A DNA stretch of 56,983 nucleotides from contig JAQSWN010000021.1 of assembly GCA_029266615.1 (NCBI GenBank), positions 1 through 56,983 on the forward strand, in the 5' to 3' direction. Position 1 is the first letter of the stretch. Each line of letters opens with the position of its first letter. The stretch comes from Polyangiaceae bacterium (GTDB lineage Bacteria; Myxococcota_A; Polyangia; Polyangiales; Polyangiaceae). A program made the translations under genes and the position numbers. Below are positions 41,900-50,829 of the stretch, in pieces. The notes below the pieces were generated by a model. The model searched no databases. It was not told the DNA's origin and saw only the letters and a list, made by a program, of their open reading frames with translations.

Positions 41900-42337
41900 T
41901 CAGTCCGCCGACGGTGGCGGCGCAAGTGGCGGCGGCAGCTTGAAAATCACGAGCCGCCGCATGGGGTACGCAAAAGTCAGGAACACGAGCCCGGTTCCGA
42001 GGAAGCTGACGACCTCGGGCGGGATGCCCTGCACGTAGCGGAGCAGCAGTTGAAAGACGGACCAGTTGAGCCCCAGCGTGATCAGCTCCGCGGCGGCGAA
42101 CAACTTGAGCTGGCGAGATAGACGCCCGGCTTGCGCGCGAAACGTGAAGCCGCGGTTGCCCACGAACTGCACGCAAGCGCCGGCAACCAAAGCCGGCAAG
42201 CGTGCGTGCGCCGGCGCTAACTCGATGGCGCCAACGCAGGTCGTGAAGATCGAAAAGTCTACCAAGGTGGCACCGCTGCCCACCACGAGGGCGCGGCCGA
42301 AGCGGTAGGCACGCGTCAGCCAGGGTTCAGGCGGCAC
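41900..42337 (-). CDS. GtrA-family membrane protein
   Basis: 145 residues with four membrane helices. FGRALVVGSGATLVDFSIF, FVGNRGFTFRAQAGRL and FAYPMRRLVIFK match GtrA, a small protein that is thought to move polyprenol-linked sugars across the membrane or assist GT2 enzymes. GTG 42337 overlaps the end of bioA by 11 bases, so translation is coupled. Being the last gene of a bioA-containing operon is unusual; the GT2 partner could be that at 28338 or 34967 rather than an adjacent gene. Confidence 0.84.
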   Translation of the reverse strand: MPPEPWLTRAYRFGRALVVGSGATLVDFSIFTTCVGAIELAPAHARLPALVAGACVQFVGNRGFTFRAQAGRLSRQLKLFAAAELITLGLNWSVFQLLLRYVQGIPPEVVSFLGTGLVFLTFAYPMRRLVIFKLPPPLAPPPSAD

Positions 42338-43613
42338 GCACTGACTCTTCCACGATTCCGAGGAGCTCGTCCAAGTCGGTATCGGGAATGTTCAGTGACG
42401 GTGCGATGTAAACGGTGTTACCGAGCGGGCGTAAGTAGGCGCCACGGCGCAGCGCTTCGGCGTAGACGCGCTTTCCGCGCGGCTCCAAGTAGTGCTGAGT
42501 GCCAGCCAAATCCAGAGCGCCTATCATGCCCAGGCTGCGCGTCGCCACGACATCCGGCAAGTCGCGAAAGCGGTCGAAAGCAGCGGCGATGCGCGCGGCT
42601 TTGCCCTCAGCGAGCTCGAGAATGCGCTCGTCCGTGTAGACGCGCAGGACCTCCCGCGCCAACCCCGCACCGAGCGGATTACCGCAGAAGGTGTGGCCGT
42701 AATAGAACGTGCGCTCGCCGTCGCCCAAAAAGCCTTCGAAGATGCGATCGCCGACGAGGGTCGCCGCCATTGGCATCATTCCCGCGGTGAAGCCCTTCGC
42801 GGTGCACAAGATGTCCGGCGTGACGCCCGCGTGCTGGCTCGCCCAGAACGGGCCCGTCCGGCCGTAACCAGTGAACACTTCGTCGCAGATGAGGAAAACG
42901 TCGTGCTGCGTCGTGAGCTCACGCAGCGCGCGCAAGAGCTCGGGCCGGTACATGCGCATACCGAGCGAGCCTTGCACCATAGGCTCCACGATCACGGCGG
43001 CAAGCTCATGGGAGTGCGCGGCGAGGAGCTGGCTCAGGACGTCGAACGCTTGCTCGTAACCGCCGGCGTCCGTCGGCGCGCGCAAGCATTCGAGTAGGAC
43101 GCTGCCGAAGGTTTGCCGAAAGACCTCGATACCGGACACGGACACGCACCCCATCGTGTCGCCGTGATAGCTGCCCGTGAGCGCCAAGAAGCGCTTGCGC
43201 TCGGGGCGGCCATTCTGCGCCCAATACTGAAGCGCAAGCTTGAGTGACACCTCGACCGCGGTGGAGCCGTCGTCACTGTAAAAGACCTTGGAAAACCCGG
43301 GCGCGCGCTCGAGCAGCTCCGCCGCGAGCAGGGCCGACTGCTCGTGGGCGATGCCGGCGAGAGGAACGTGGCACAGCTTGGCCGCCTGCTCCGTGAGCGC
43401 CTTGACCAGGCGCGGGTGCTGATGACCGAGAAGCGAGCACCACCACGACGCGTTCGCGTCCAAGTACGAGCGGCCATTCACGTCCACGAAGCGCGAGCCT
43501 TGCGCGCTCTGCAGGACGAGCGGCTCCGTGCGCTCGAGGTACTCCTGCATCTGCGTGTAGGGGTGCCAGACGTGCGCGCGGTCCGCGCGGAGAATGTCGT
43601 CCCGTAAAGTCAC
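42327..43613 (-). CDS. bioA: Adenosylmethionine-8-amino-7-oxononanoate aminotransferase
   Basis: Biotin synthesis enzyme that transfers the amino group of S-adenosylmethionine to KAPA, giving DAPA, with PLP. 428 residues. VWHPYTQMQEY at the N-terminus is the family hallmark; DGSTAVEVSLKLALQYW, SYHGDTMGCVSVSG, VIVEPMVQGSLGMRMY, ICDEVFTGYGRTG and the PLP Lys in CTAKGFTAG follow. GTG 43613 overlaps the kinase stop (GTGA), so the much longer open frame upstream is a shadow. No other biotin genes are in the window. Confidence 0.93.
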   Translation of the reverse strand: MTLRDDILRADRAHVWHPYTQMQEYLERTEPLVLQSAQGSRFVDVNGRSYLDANASWWCSLLGHQHPRLVKALTEQAAKLCHVPLAGIAHEQSALLAAELLERAPGFSKVFYSDDGSTAVEVSLKLALQYWAQNGRPERKRFLALTGSYHGDTMGCVSVSGIEVFRQTFGSVLLECLRAPTDAGGYEQAFDVLSQLLAAHSHELAAVIVEPMVQGSLGMRMYRPELLRALRELTTQHDVFLICDEVFTGYGRTGPFWASQHAGVTPDILCTAKGFTAGMMPMAATLVGDRIFEGFLGDGERTFYYGHTFCGNPLGAGLAREVLRVYTDERILELAEGKAARIAAAFDRFRDLPDVVATRSLGMIGALDLAGTQHYLEPRGKRVYAEALRRGAYLRPLGNTVYIAPSLNIPDTDLDELLGIVEESVRAA

Positions 43614-45133
43614 GCTCGTTCCTCTTGTACTTGGACCGTGGGTACGGTGGGGCTCTGTTGCTCTTCCGGGGGCGGGCCGAGGGGCAGCAACAAGGTTACG
43701 GTGGTGCCCTGCCCTTCTTCGCTCTCCAAGCGGATTTCCCCGCCGTGCGCTTCGATGATGCGGTGCACGATGGGCAGGCCCAAGCCGGTGCCGCTGGGGC
43801 GCGTGGTGAAGAAAGGATCCAGCGCGCGCTCGCGCACGCCTTGTTCCATGCCTTGCCCGGAGTCCGCGATTTCGATGCGCACCGCGGGGTCGCCGCGCAG
43901 CTGGCCGCGATGCACGAGGATTTGCACGGTGCCGCCGCTCTTCATCGCCTGGCACGCGTTCTCCACCAGGTTGTCGAACACCAGCCGAAAGAGACTCGGA
44001 TCCACCCAAACCGTCGTTAGGTCGGGGTCGTCGTCCATGCGCACGACGATTTGGTGGCCGTCCAACATCGCGGACGAGCGCGAGCGGTGGGCGAGCTCCA
44101 AGAGCGACACGGGCGAGCGCTTGACGCTTACGGGACGAGCGAAGCGCAGCAGGTCGGTGACCAAGCGGTTCAACCGCGCGGCTTCTTCGTCCACGATGCC
44201 GAGCAGCATCGTCCGGTCTTCTTCGCGCACCGCGCTGCGACGGAGCCCGGCTACCGCGTTGACGATGACGGCGAGGGGGTTTCTCACTTCGTGGGCGATG
44301 GCGGCGGCCAGCTCGCCGACGGCGGCCAGCTGCTTTTTGGTGACGAGCTCGTTCTGCACGAGCCGCAGCTCCGCGTAAGAATGGCGCAGCTCTTCCGTCT
44401 TCTCCTGGAGGCTTCGGGCCGCCCTCTCCAGCTCGTCCTTGCCGACGCGGTAGCGAAGGAGCAACGTGCCCGCGACGCCGAACGCGTACAGTAAGAACGC
44501 GTGGGGCAACAGCGAGATGGCGTTTTCGATGAAGCCGAACGCGAGCGCGCCGTCGTTGCCCACCGCCGGCAGCACGCACAAGATACCGATGATCGCGGAG
44601 CCGACCTCGCGCTGGCCCGCGCGGTACGCGGTCACGAGCACGGCCGCGGAGACGGCCGTCTCCAATGACGCTACGACGTAGAAGGTTTTACCAAGCCAGC
44701 TCGCTTGAGGAGCCAGGTGCACGACGCGCTGACCGAAGAGGTACGCGTCCAGCACGTGCGGCGCCGCGTCCTTCCACCACGCGCCGCTGCCGAGCAGCAC
44801 CAAGTAGCCCGCGGCCACGACGTAAAGCCACACCGCCCGCCGCGGATCCTTCAGGGCCTTGGCGAAGCTCAGCGCGAAGTGCAGGTTGAACGCAGACGCG
44901 AAGATCATCCCCACGTGGGTGATGTTGGAGCCGAGAAAGCGCGCCTCGACGCTCGCCTCCGAGTACTCGTACGCAACGCCCGCACTGCCCACGGAAAGGG
45001 ACAGGCACAGTAAGCTGAAGATGAAGTACTCGAGCTCCCGCCGCCCCAGAAAGTAGGCGAACATGAAGAAGACCGACAGCCCGAGCTGGGCGGTCGCCCA
45101 AGCCGTGAGCAAGCCGGACAAGTACTGGGCCAT
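43610..45133 (-). CDS. Sensor histidine kinase with polytopic N-terminal domain
   Basis: 507 residues. About seven membrane helices occupy residues 1-225, followed by a short coiled coil (LEEKTEELRHSYAEL). The HisKA domain has AAIAHEVRNPLAVIVNAV with the phospho-acceptor His; the ATPase domain has NLVENACQAM (N box), DSGQGM (G1) and GTGLGLPIVHRI (G2). No response regulator gene is nearby, so it is an orphan kinase. Its ATG shares one base with the upstream lipoprotein stop and its own stop overlaps bioA, indicating one transcript for lipoprotein, kinase, bioA and gtrA. Confidence 0.9.
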   Translation of the reverse strand: MAQYLSGLLTAWATAQLGLSVFFMFAYFLGRRELEYFIFSLLCLSLSVGSAGVAYEYSEASVEARFLGSNITHVGMIFASAFNLHFALSFAKALKDPRRAVWLYVVAAGYLVLLGSGAWWKDAAPHVLDAYLFGQRVVHLAPQASWLGKTFYVVASLETAVSAAVLVTAYRAGQREVGSAIIGILCVLPAVGNDGALAFGFIENAISLLPHAFLLYAFGVAGTLLLRYRVGKDELERAARSLQEKTEELRHSYAELRLVQNELVTKKQLAAVGELAAAIAHEVRNPLAVIVNAVAGLRRSAVREEDRTMLLGIVDEEAARLNRLVTDLLRFARPVSVKRSPVSLLELAHRSRSSAMLDGHQIVVRMDDDPDLTTVWVDPSLFRLVFDNLVENACQAMKSGGTVQILVHRGQLRGDPAVRIEIADSGQGMEQGVRERALDPFFTTRPSGTGLGLPIVHRIIEAHGGEIRLESEEGQGTTVTLLLPLGPPPEEQQSPTVPTVQVQEERA

Positions 45134-45549
45134 CAGCGCGGCGCTGCACTAGCACGCGCTAGCTCGCGATTCACGGTGACGACGCACTCGACTTGGCTCG
45201 CCCCCACGCGCAGGGTGAAGTCCCCGCTCGGTACGGGCGCGGCCTGAAACGTGCCGGGCACCGCTACGGTAGATTTCAGGGCAGGTCGGCCGAGCTCGTC
45301 GGTGAGGGTGACGCTAAGCTGCGCCGCGCGCGGCGCTTCGATGCGAAACGTCACCGGCTCCTGACCGTACACGGTGGAAGGCTCTGCGCGGCACGCGCTG
45401 GCGTGCACGGGCGGAGTGGATGCGGGCGAAGGTGCGCCAGCGGTGGGCGCGGTGGGCGCCGTCTGCGGCCGCGCGGCGTGGCAAGCGACGACGGGCAGCG
45501 GAAAAGCGAACAAAACCAGCCAGCGGCGCACGGCCCGAACATACGCCAC
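45133..45549 (-). CDS. Small lipoprotein with Ig-like beta domain
   Basis: About 138 residues. LVLFAFPLPVVAC gives a lipobox, then an Ala/Pro/Thr linker and a C-terminal region of alternating strands (PVTFRIEAPRAAQLSVTLTD, DFTLRVGASQVECVVTV) that resembles a beta sandwich with one disulfide. Start is uncertain between GTG 45549 (GGAA just upstream) and GTG 45531. The longer frame to 45651 overlaps the dnaX promoter side and is unlikely. Stop overlaps the kinase start (TGATG), so it may be the periplasmic partner of that sensor. Confidence 0.6.
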   Translation of the reverse strand: MAYVRAVRRWLVLFAFPLPVVACHAARPQTAPTAPTAGAPSPASTPPVHASACRAEPSTVYGQEPVTFRIEAPRAAQLSVTLTDELGRPALKSTVAVPGTFQAAPVPSGDFTLRVGASQVECVVTVNRELARASAAPR

Positions 45550-45614
45550 ATTCCGCGCGGCCGCTCGCCCTACCTGCGCGATCCGGTTTCTGCTAAGTCC
45601 TCTTCCCTCCCGCA

Positions 45615-47465
45615 ATGAGTTACCTCGTCCTGGCGCGCAAGTGGCGTCCACAGCGCTTCGAAGACCTCGTGGGCCAGGACCACGTAACGAAGACGCTGGC
45701 CAACGCCATCGCCAGCAACCGCGTCGCGCACGCCTTCCTGTTCACGGGGGTACGCGGGGTGGGCAAGACCACCAGCGCGCGCATCTTGGCCAAGGCGCTG
45801 AACTGCATCGGCCCGGCAGATGATCCGAAGCATGGCGCGGAATACGGTCCCACCATCACGCCCTGCCTGGCCTGCCCGGCGTGCCTGGAAATCGCCCAAG
45901 GCACGGACATGGACGTGCGGGAGATCGACGGCGCCAGCTACAATGGGGTGGACGAGGTCCGTAAGCTCCAGGACTCGATGCCGTACCGGCCCGCGCGCGA
46001 CCGGTACAAGATCTTCATCGTGGACGAGGTCCACATGCTGTCTCAGAACGCGTGGAACGCGTTTCTAAAGACGCTGGAAGAGCCGCCCGCCCACGTGAAG
46101 TTCATCTTCGCGACGACGGAGGTACACAAGGTTCCGGTTACGATCCTGAGCCGCGTTCAGCGGTTCGACTTCAAGATGATCGCGACCCAGACCATCGCCG
46201 CGCGGCTGCGAGAGGTGCTGACGGCCGAAAAGATCGAGGCGGACGACGCGGCCATCGCCATCGTGGCGCGCGAAGCCGCCGGCAGCATGCGCGACGCGAT
46301 GAGCATCCTGGACCAGGTCATTGCCTGGGGTGGGGACAAGCTCGTCGGCCTGGAGGTGGCGCGCGTTCTCGGCGTCGCCAGCCACAGCGTCCTGTACGAG
46401 CTATCGAGCGCTCTGCTCGGTGGCGACGCCGCGCGCTCACTATCCATCGTCGCGGAGCTCGCGAACCAGGGTTACGACATCGCGCACGTCGCGAGAGATT
46501 TGCTGTCGCTCCTCCGCAACCTCGTCGTGGCCAAGGTCGTCAAAGAACCGGACGGCTTGCTGGACCTGCCGGACGAAGAAGCGCGCGACGTGAAGCAGCT
46601 CGTGCAGAGCGCGGACGCAGACGACTTGAGCCGCGTCTATCACGGCTTTTCCCAGGGCTTCGACGAGGTCGTGAAGAACGAACGGCCCCGCATGGCGCTC
46701 GAGATGCTTTTGGTGCGCATGGCGCGCCGGCCGCAGCTCCTGCCCATCGACGAGTTCGTGGCGCGCCTGGCCGCGCTCGAACGGCGGCTAGGCGGCGGGG
46801 GCCCGTCTCCGCAACCGCCACCGCAGCGCCCGCCCCAACAACGCCCGCCGCACGACAGCCCCGCCGCCGAACAGCGCGGCTACGCCGGAAGGCCGCGCGA
46901 GCCCGGCAGCCCCGCCCCGAGCAGCAAGAGCCAGGGCGACGATCGCGGTGGAGAGCCTCCAGTCGCGCCGTACCCGGCGCCGCGCGAACGCGAACGCGAA
47001 CGGCCGCGCATCGCTTCGGCCCCGCCGCCCGCCGCGGAACCAGCCCGTCCTTCCCAAAGCGTGGAGGAGCTGGACCAGCTCTACACGCAGGTCTTGGCCA
47101 TCTTGGAAGCGGACCGTCCGGATTTGGCGGCCATGTTGGGCCACGCCATCCCGCTCAGCTTCTCGCCGGAGAACGTCGTCATCGGCTGGCCGCCGGACTC
47201 CATGCTCGTCGTGAGTGACAAAGACAGCATCGCCACGCTCGCCCGCGCGCTGGAGAAGCATTTCGGTAAGCCGTGCGCGGTGAGCTTCGAGTTCGACTGC
47301 AGCCGCGCGGTCGGTCGAAAGTCGCTCGCGGCCGCCGACAGTCAGGAGCGCGCGGAGCGTACCCGCGCCGCTTACGCCGCTGCGCAAAAGCACGAGCGCA
47401 TCACGGAAGCGGTCGAAATTCTCGGCGCCAAGCTGAAAGAGCTCAAGCTAGGAGTCGTCGCGTAA
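45615..47465 (+). CDS. dnaX: DNA polymerase III subunit gamma/tau
   Basis: Clamp-loader ATPase of the replisome. 616 residues. Starts MSYLVLARKWRPQRFEDLVGQ; Walker A is GVRGVGKTT, the zinc module CLACPACLEI with an upstream Cys in ALNCIG, Walker B DEVHMLS, and sensor 1/SRC-like region ILSRVQRFDF. The Pro-rich, charged linker at about residues 395-475 includes a short RERERERP repeat. The C-terminal part (about 475-616) replaces the tau domain. No A-rich slippery site for gamma production was noticed. The gene lies directly before recR. Confidence 0.95.
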   Translation: MSYLVLARKWRPQRFEDLVGQDHVTKTLANAIASNRVAHAFLFTGVRGVGKTTSARILAKALNCIGPADDPKHGAEYGPTITPCLACPACLEIAQGTDMDVREIDGASYNGVDEVRKLQDSMPYRPARDRYKIFIVDEVHMLSQNAWNAFLKTLEEPPAHVKFIFATTEVHKVPVTILSRVQRFDFKMIATQTIAARLREVLTAEKIEADDAAIAIVAREAAGSMRDAMSILDQVIAWGGDKLVGLEVARVLGVASHSVLYELSSALLGGDAARSLSIVAELANQGYDIAHVARDLLSLLRNLVVAKVVKEPDGLLDLPDEEARDVKQLVQSADADDLSRVYHGFSQGFDEVVKNERPRMALEMLLVRMARRPQLLPIDEFVARLAALERRLGGGGPSPQPPPQRPPQQRPPHDSPAAEQRGYAGRPREPGSPAPSSKSQGDDRGGEPPVAPYPAPRERERERPRIASAPPPAAEPARPSQSVEELDQLYTQVLAILEADRPDLAAMLGHAIPLSFSPENVVIGWPPDSMLVVSDKDSIATLARALEKHFGKPCAVSFEFDCSRAVGRKSLAAADSQERAERTRAAYAAAQKHERITEAVEILGAKLKELKLGVVA

Positions 47466-48083
47466 ATGCTGCCGGACCCGCTCATCCACCTCATCGAGCT
47501 GCTCGCGCGCTTGCCCGGCGTGGGCGAAAAGACGGCTCAACGCTTTGCGCTCCATCTCGTATCGGAAAGGTCTGGTACGGCTCGCGCGCTGGGGGACGCG
47601 CTCGCCCACCTCGGGAACCGCGTAAAAAGCTGCATGCGCTGCGGCAACATCGCCGAGGTGGACGACACCGGCAACGCCGTGTGCGGAGTGTGTCGAGACA
47701 ACCGCCGCGACGCCTCGCTCATTTGCATCGTCGCGAAGGTGCAAGACCTACTCGCGATCGAGCGAAGCGGCGCCATGCGCGGGCGCTACTTCGTGCTCGG
47801 TCGTCTGCTCTCACCGCTGGACGGCATCGGTCCGGACGAGCTACCGCTCGAGCACCTGTTCGCGCGCCTGCAAGCGGACGGCGTGCGAGAAGTCATCGTC
47901 GCCACGCCGCCCTCGGTAGACGGCGAAGCCACCGCGCTGCTCCTGGCGCGCGAGCTCACGACGCGCGGCGTTGCCGTCAGCCGTATCGCCAGTGGCGTGC
48001 CTCACGGGGGCGATCTGGAGTTCGCCGATCAGATCACGCTCGGCCGCGCCATCGAGGGCCGCCGTTCGATCGACTCTCGTTGA
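47466..48083 (+). CDS. recR: Recombination mediator RecR
   Basis: 205 residues. Helix-hairpin-helix LARLPGVGEKTAQRFALHL, the zinc finger CMRCGNIAE with CGVCRDNRRD, and the Toprim domain starting ICIVAKVQDLLAIERSG are all present; a Walker B-like LLARELTTRGVAVSRIA follows. RecR with RecO and RecF loads RecA on gapped DNA. ATG 47466 immediately follows the dnaX stop. The small ybaB gene that often sits between dnaX and recR is not here. Confidence 0.95.
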   Translation: MLPDPLIHLIELLARLPGVGEKTAQRFALHLVSERSGTARALGDALAHLGNRVKSCMRCGNIAEVDDTGNAVCGVCRDNRRDASLICIVAKVQDLLAIERSGAMRGRYFVLGRLLSPLDGIGPDELPLEHLFARLQADGVREVIVATPPSVDGEATALLLARELTTRGVAVSRIASGVPHGGDLEFADQITLGRAIEGRRSIDSR

Positions 48084-48115
48084 TTCCGCGTGCGTTTTCC
48101 GGAACCATCTCCCCC

Positions 48116-48505
48116 ATGTCGGTCAAGCGCACTGTCGTCACCTCCTCCGAAGCGCCGGCTCCCGTCGCCGCGTATTCGCAAGCCATCGCCTCGGGCGACC
48201 TCCTGTTTTGCTCGGGCCAAATCGCGCTCGACCCAAAGACCGGCCAAATGGTCGCGGGCGGGGTGGAGGCCGAGACCGAGCAGGTGCTCGCCAATTTGAA
48301 GGCGGTGCTGGCCGCCGCCGGAGCAACGTTTGCGGACGTCGTGAAGACCACCGTCTACCTCTCGAATTTCGAGGATTTCCCGGCGATGAACGCGATTTAT
48401 GTGCGCGCCTTCCCCACCGAACCGCCCGCGCGAGCCACCGTTGGCGTCTCGGCGCTTCCGCGCGGCGCCAAAGTCGAGCTAGAAGCCATCGCCCGCCTGC
48501 CGTGA
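48116..48505 (+). CDS. ridA: RidA-family reactive intermediate deaminase
   Basis: 129 residues, the normal size. AAYSQAIASGDLLFCSGQIALDP is the N-terminal signature region, VVKTTVYLSNFEDFPAMN the middle, and PPARATVGVSALPRGAKVELEAIA the C-terminal signature with the substrate-binding Arg. It hydrolyses reactive enamine/imine products of PLP enzymes in the cytosol. It lies 32 bases after recR; a PLP aminotransferase of class IV is nearby at 49954-50829 but in the opposite direction. Confidence 0.93.
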   Translation: MSVKRTVVTSSEAPAPVAAYSQAIASGDLLFCSGQIALDPKTGQMVAGGVEAETEQVLANLKAVLAAAGATFADVVKTTVYLSNFEDFPAMNAIYVRAFPTEPPARATVGVSALPRGAKVELEAIARLP

Positions 48506-48539
48506 CCGGGTCCGGAGGCGCTCTACTCAGGAATCGACC

Positions 48540-49676
48540 ATGACCGCAACCGCATCCTCGTTCGACGCCAAGCTCCTCAGCTCTTCTGCCGCAGACGCCC
48601 TCGGTAGCCTCAGCCAGGCCGGCGCCAAGGCGGTGGAGCTCGTGGAAGCGTGGGTCAAAGCGGGCAACGCCGCGGCGGTGGCAGAAGCGGCGGAGCGCGC
48701 AGAAGGCGCGGCCCGCAAGGCGGCTCGGCGCGGTCTCAACGTGCTCAAGGCGCGTGGCGTCGCGGTCCCGGAGCAAGCGCGCGTCAGCGCCGTGAGCGGC
48801 GAAAAGTCGCCGGAGCAGACGGACGCGTTCTTGCTCGCGCCGGACAGCATGGGCAACGTGCTCATTGCCATCGCGACGCGCAGCCTCACCTCGCGCGGCA
48901 AGGTCGCCTTCGTTTACATGAACGACGAGCTCGGCATCCACCGGGTGGACGTAGGCGAGCTCAGCCAGTCACAACTGAAGGACGCGCTCGCCAAGGCCCT
49001 GCCCGGCGCTCGCTACAAAGCCGTGTCGGTCCCGGTCGAGTGGGCGCGTCGGCGCATCGCGGACGCGCGCGGTCGCCACGCGCAGAGCAACGTGCCGGAG
49101 CCGCTCGGCTTCTCGCGCGCCAAAGACCTCCTGGAGCCAGTGCCGTCGGAGCCCGTCGCCCACCCGTTCGACGGCGAAGGCCTAGAGCTGTCGCTGGAAG
49201 ACGCCGCGGACATGGTCAAAGCCTCGGCCCAGCTCCACAACGTGGCGGAGCTCGCCGGCTGGTTCCCGGATAAGGGCGCGGTGGACGAGCTGTTCGCCTT
49301 CATCGGCAAGAACTTGTCGGACAAGGGTCACGACCCCGCTCAAGAGCCCCCCGCCGAAGCGCTCCAAAGCGCGATGAGCGAAGAAATCGCCTCCGCCACT
49401 GATCGCTACTTTACGCCCGAGCGGCGCGCGCGCCTGCTCATGTCGCTGAAGGACGCCGCGCTCAGCGCGCTTTCTCGCGAAGGCGAAGCGACGGCTCTCC
49501 AGATCGCAGCGCTCACCAAGGTGGTGGAAGAGGCCGGCCTCATCACGAACCCACCCCACGAAATCCCCTTCCTGCGCGGCTACTTCGAAAAAGCCGTGAG
49601 CCTCCTGGCGATGCAAAACCAAGGTCGTATCCGCATCCCGGTCCCGCCCCGCGCGCCCGAAGCCGCCGCCACCTGA
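48540..49676 (+). CDS. Cytoplasmic protein of unknown function
   Basis: 378 residues without signal peptide or membrane helix. An Ala-rich helical stretch at about residues 15-75 (AAAVAEAAERAEGAARKAARRG) precedes a mixed region with FVYMNDELGIHRVDV, a long charged helical C-terminus and a proline-rich tail. I do not recognise the family. ATG 48540 lies 34 bases after ridA, so cotranscription is likely. The codon pattern resembles that of its neighbours, and nothing suggests recent transfer. Confidence 0.65.
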   Translation: MTATASSFDAKLLSSSAADALGSLSQAGAKAVELVEAWVKAGNAAAVAEAAERAEGAARKAARRGLNVLKARGVAVPEQARVSAVSGEKSPEQTDAFLLAPDSMGNVLIAIATRSLTSRGKVAFVYMNDELGIHRVDVGELSQSQLKDALAKALPGARYKAVSVPVEWARRRIADARGRHAQSNVPEPLGFSRAKDLLEPVPSEPVAHPFDGEGLELSLEDAADMVKASAQLHNVAELAGWFPDKGAVDELFAFIGKNLSDKGHDPAQEPPAEALQSAMSEEIASATDRYFTPERRARLLMSLKDAALSALSREGEATALQIAALTKVVEEAGLITNPPHEIPFLRGYFEKAVSLLAMQNQGRIRIPVPPRAPEAAAT

Positions 49677-49723
49677 GCGCGGCGCCCTCGGGCACCTCCC
49701 TCCCTGCTCTGAACGAGACGAGA

Positions 49724-49922
49724 TTCACAGGGAGGCGGGAGGGGCGGGAGCTCTGCGGGAACAGACTTTTGGGGTTCGCCGCCTGTGGCGCGGCCTGCTC
49801 TCAAGGTGTCGCTGCTATCGCGAGCGGCGGCGCCCTCGCAAGGTAGCGCGCCTGGCGCGAAGCGCGCGAACCCTGCTCGTGCTTCCCCTCCCACGACTCC
49901 CCTTCTCCCGTCTCCCTGTGAA
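49724..49922. repeat. 199-bp segment bounded by near-perfect inverted repeats
   Basis: Left arm 49724-49741 (TTCACAGGGAGGCGGGAG) and right arm 49905-49922 are inverted copies matching at 17 of 18 bases. The interior is non-coding and lies in the 277-base gap between two convergent genes. No clear target-site duplication is visible. The left arm can also pair with CCTCCCTCCCT just upstream (49695-49705), giving a local hairpin, so a role in ending transcription is the alternative to a small MITE-like mobile element. Confidence 0.5.
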
Positions 49923-49953
49923 AATATCAGCCGCGAAGCGACGTCATGCTCTG

Positions 49954-50829
49954 CTAAGCGAGGACGGAGCGGCGGCATTGGTCGCGAAACGCGCTCAGCA
50001 AGCGCATGGTAACGACGCCGGGGGCGCCGCTGCCTACGACTTCGCGGTCGATGGAGACGACGGGGAGCAGCTCTCGAATACTGGAAGAGATGAACACTTC
50101 CGCAGCGCGCTTGACGTGCTCGAGGGGCAAGCTTTCGAAGCGGACCGGGATGCCGAGGTCGGCCGCAACGCTCAGCACCGTTTCGCGCGTGATGCCCAGC
50201 AGGATGCCGTCTTCCTCCGGGGGCGTGACGAGCGTGCCGTCGTGCTCGACGACGAATACGTTGGACGTCGCGCCTTCTACGACGCGGCTACGTCCGTCCA
50301 CGATCAGCGCTTCCGCGGCGCCGGCTTTCCGCACCTCGCGGTTGGCGAGCACCGCCGTCAGGTAATTGCCGACTTTGGCGCCTGCCGCGGGGCTATTGTC
50401 CGTGACGCGCTCCGTGCGGTAGCTCACGACGGAGACGCCGTCCCGGTACATCTCGGGTGCGGGCGATTTGAGCGGCGTGACGATCACGACTCGGAGCGCG
50501 TGCCGTGAAAGCCCAGGGTCCAAGCCGAGCGTCTCACCCACGCCGCGCGTCAGCGTGAGCCGCACGTAAGACTCAGGGTTGCCGGCGCCCACGATCGCGC
50601 TCTGCACCTCGCGCCCCAGTTGCTCGACGCTGACGGGCAAGTCGATGAACACGCTCGCGGCGCTCTTGGCGAGACGCGCGAGGTGTCGCGGCAGCGCGAA
50701 GGGGCGCCCGCCGTAGGTGCGAATGGTCTCGAATACCGAGTCCCCGTACAAGAAACCGCGATCGAACACGCTGACCTTTGCCGCCTCGGGCGCCATCGGC
50801 CGGCCGTCGATCAGGACGAGGGAGGTCAC
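49954..50829 (-). CDS. Class IV PLP-dependent aminotransferase (branched-chain/D-amino acid type)
   Basis: 291 residues of the fold-type IV PLP family, which includes IlvE, D-amino acid transaminase and aminodeoxychorismate lyase. VFDRGFLYGDSVFETIRTY, the PLP Lys in AGAKVGNYLTAVLA, EALIVDGRSRVVEGATSNVFVV and GITRETVL are present. The YGDSVFETIR form with a short N-terminus does not settle which substrate is used. GTG 50829 overlaps the stop of the glycoside hydrolase gene (GTGA), so the two genes are one operon. Confidence 0.87.
   Translation of the reverse strand: MTSLVLIDGRPMAPEAAKVSVFDRGFLYGDSVFETIRTYGGRPFALPRHLARLAKSAASVFIDLPVSVEQLGREVQSAIVGAGNPESYVRLTLTRGVGETLGLDPGLSRHALRVVIVTPLKSPAPEMYRDGVSVVSYRTERVTDNSPAAGAKVGNYLTAVLANREVRKAGAAEALIVDGRSRVVEGATSNVFVVEHDGTLVTPPEEDGILLGITRETVLSVAADLGIPVRFESLPLEHVKRAAEVFISSSIRELLPVVSIDREVVGSGAPGVVTMRLLSAFRDQCRRSVLA

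Noticed and set aside
43614-44579. N-terminal extension of bioA giving 750 residues
   Set aside because: It reads as an Arg/Ala-rich shadow of the histidine kinase; the family start lies at GTG 43613.
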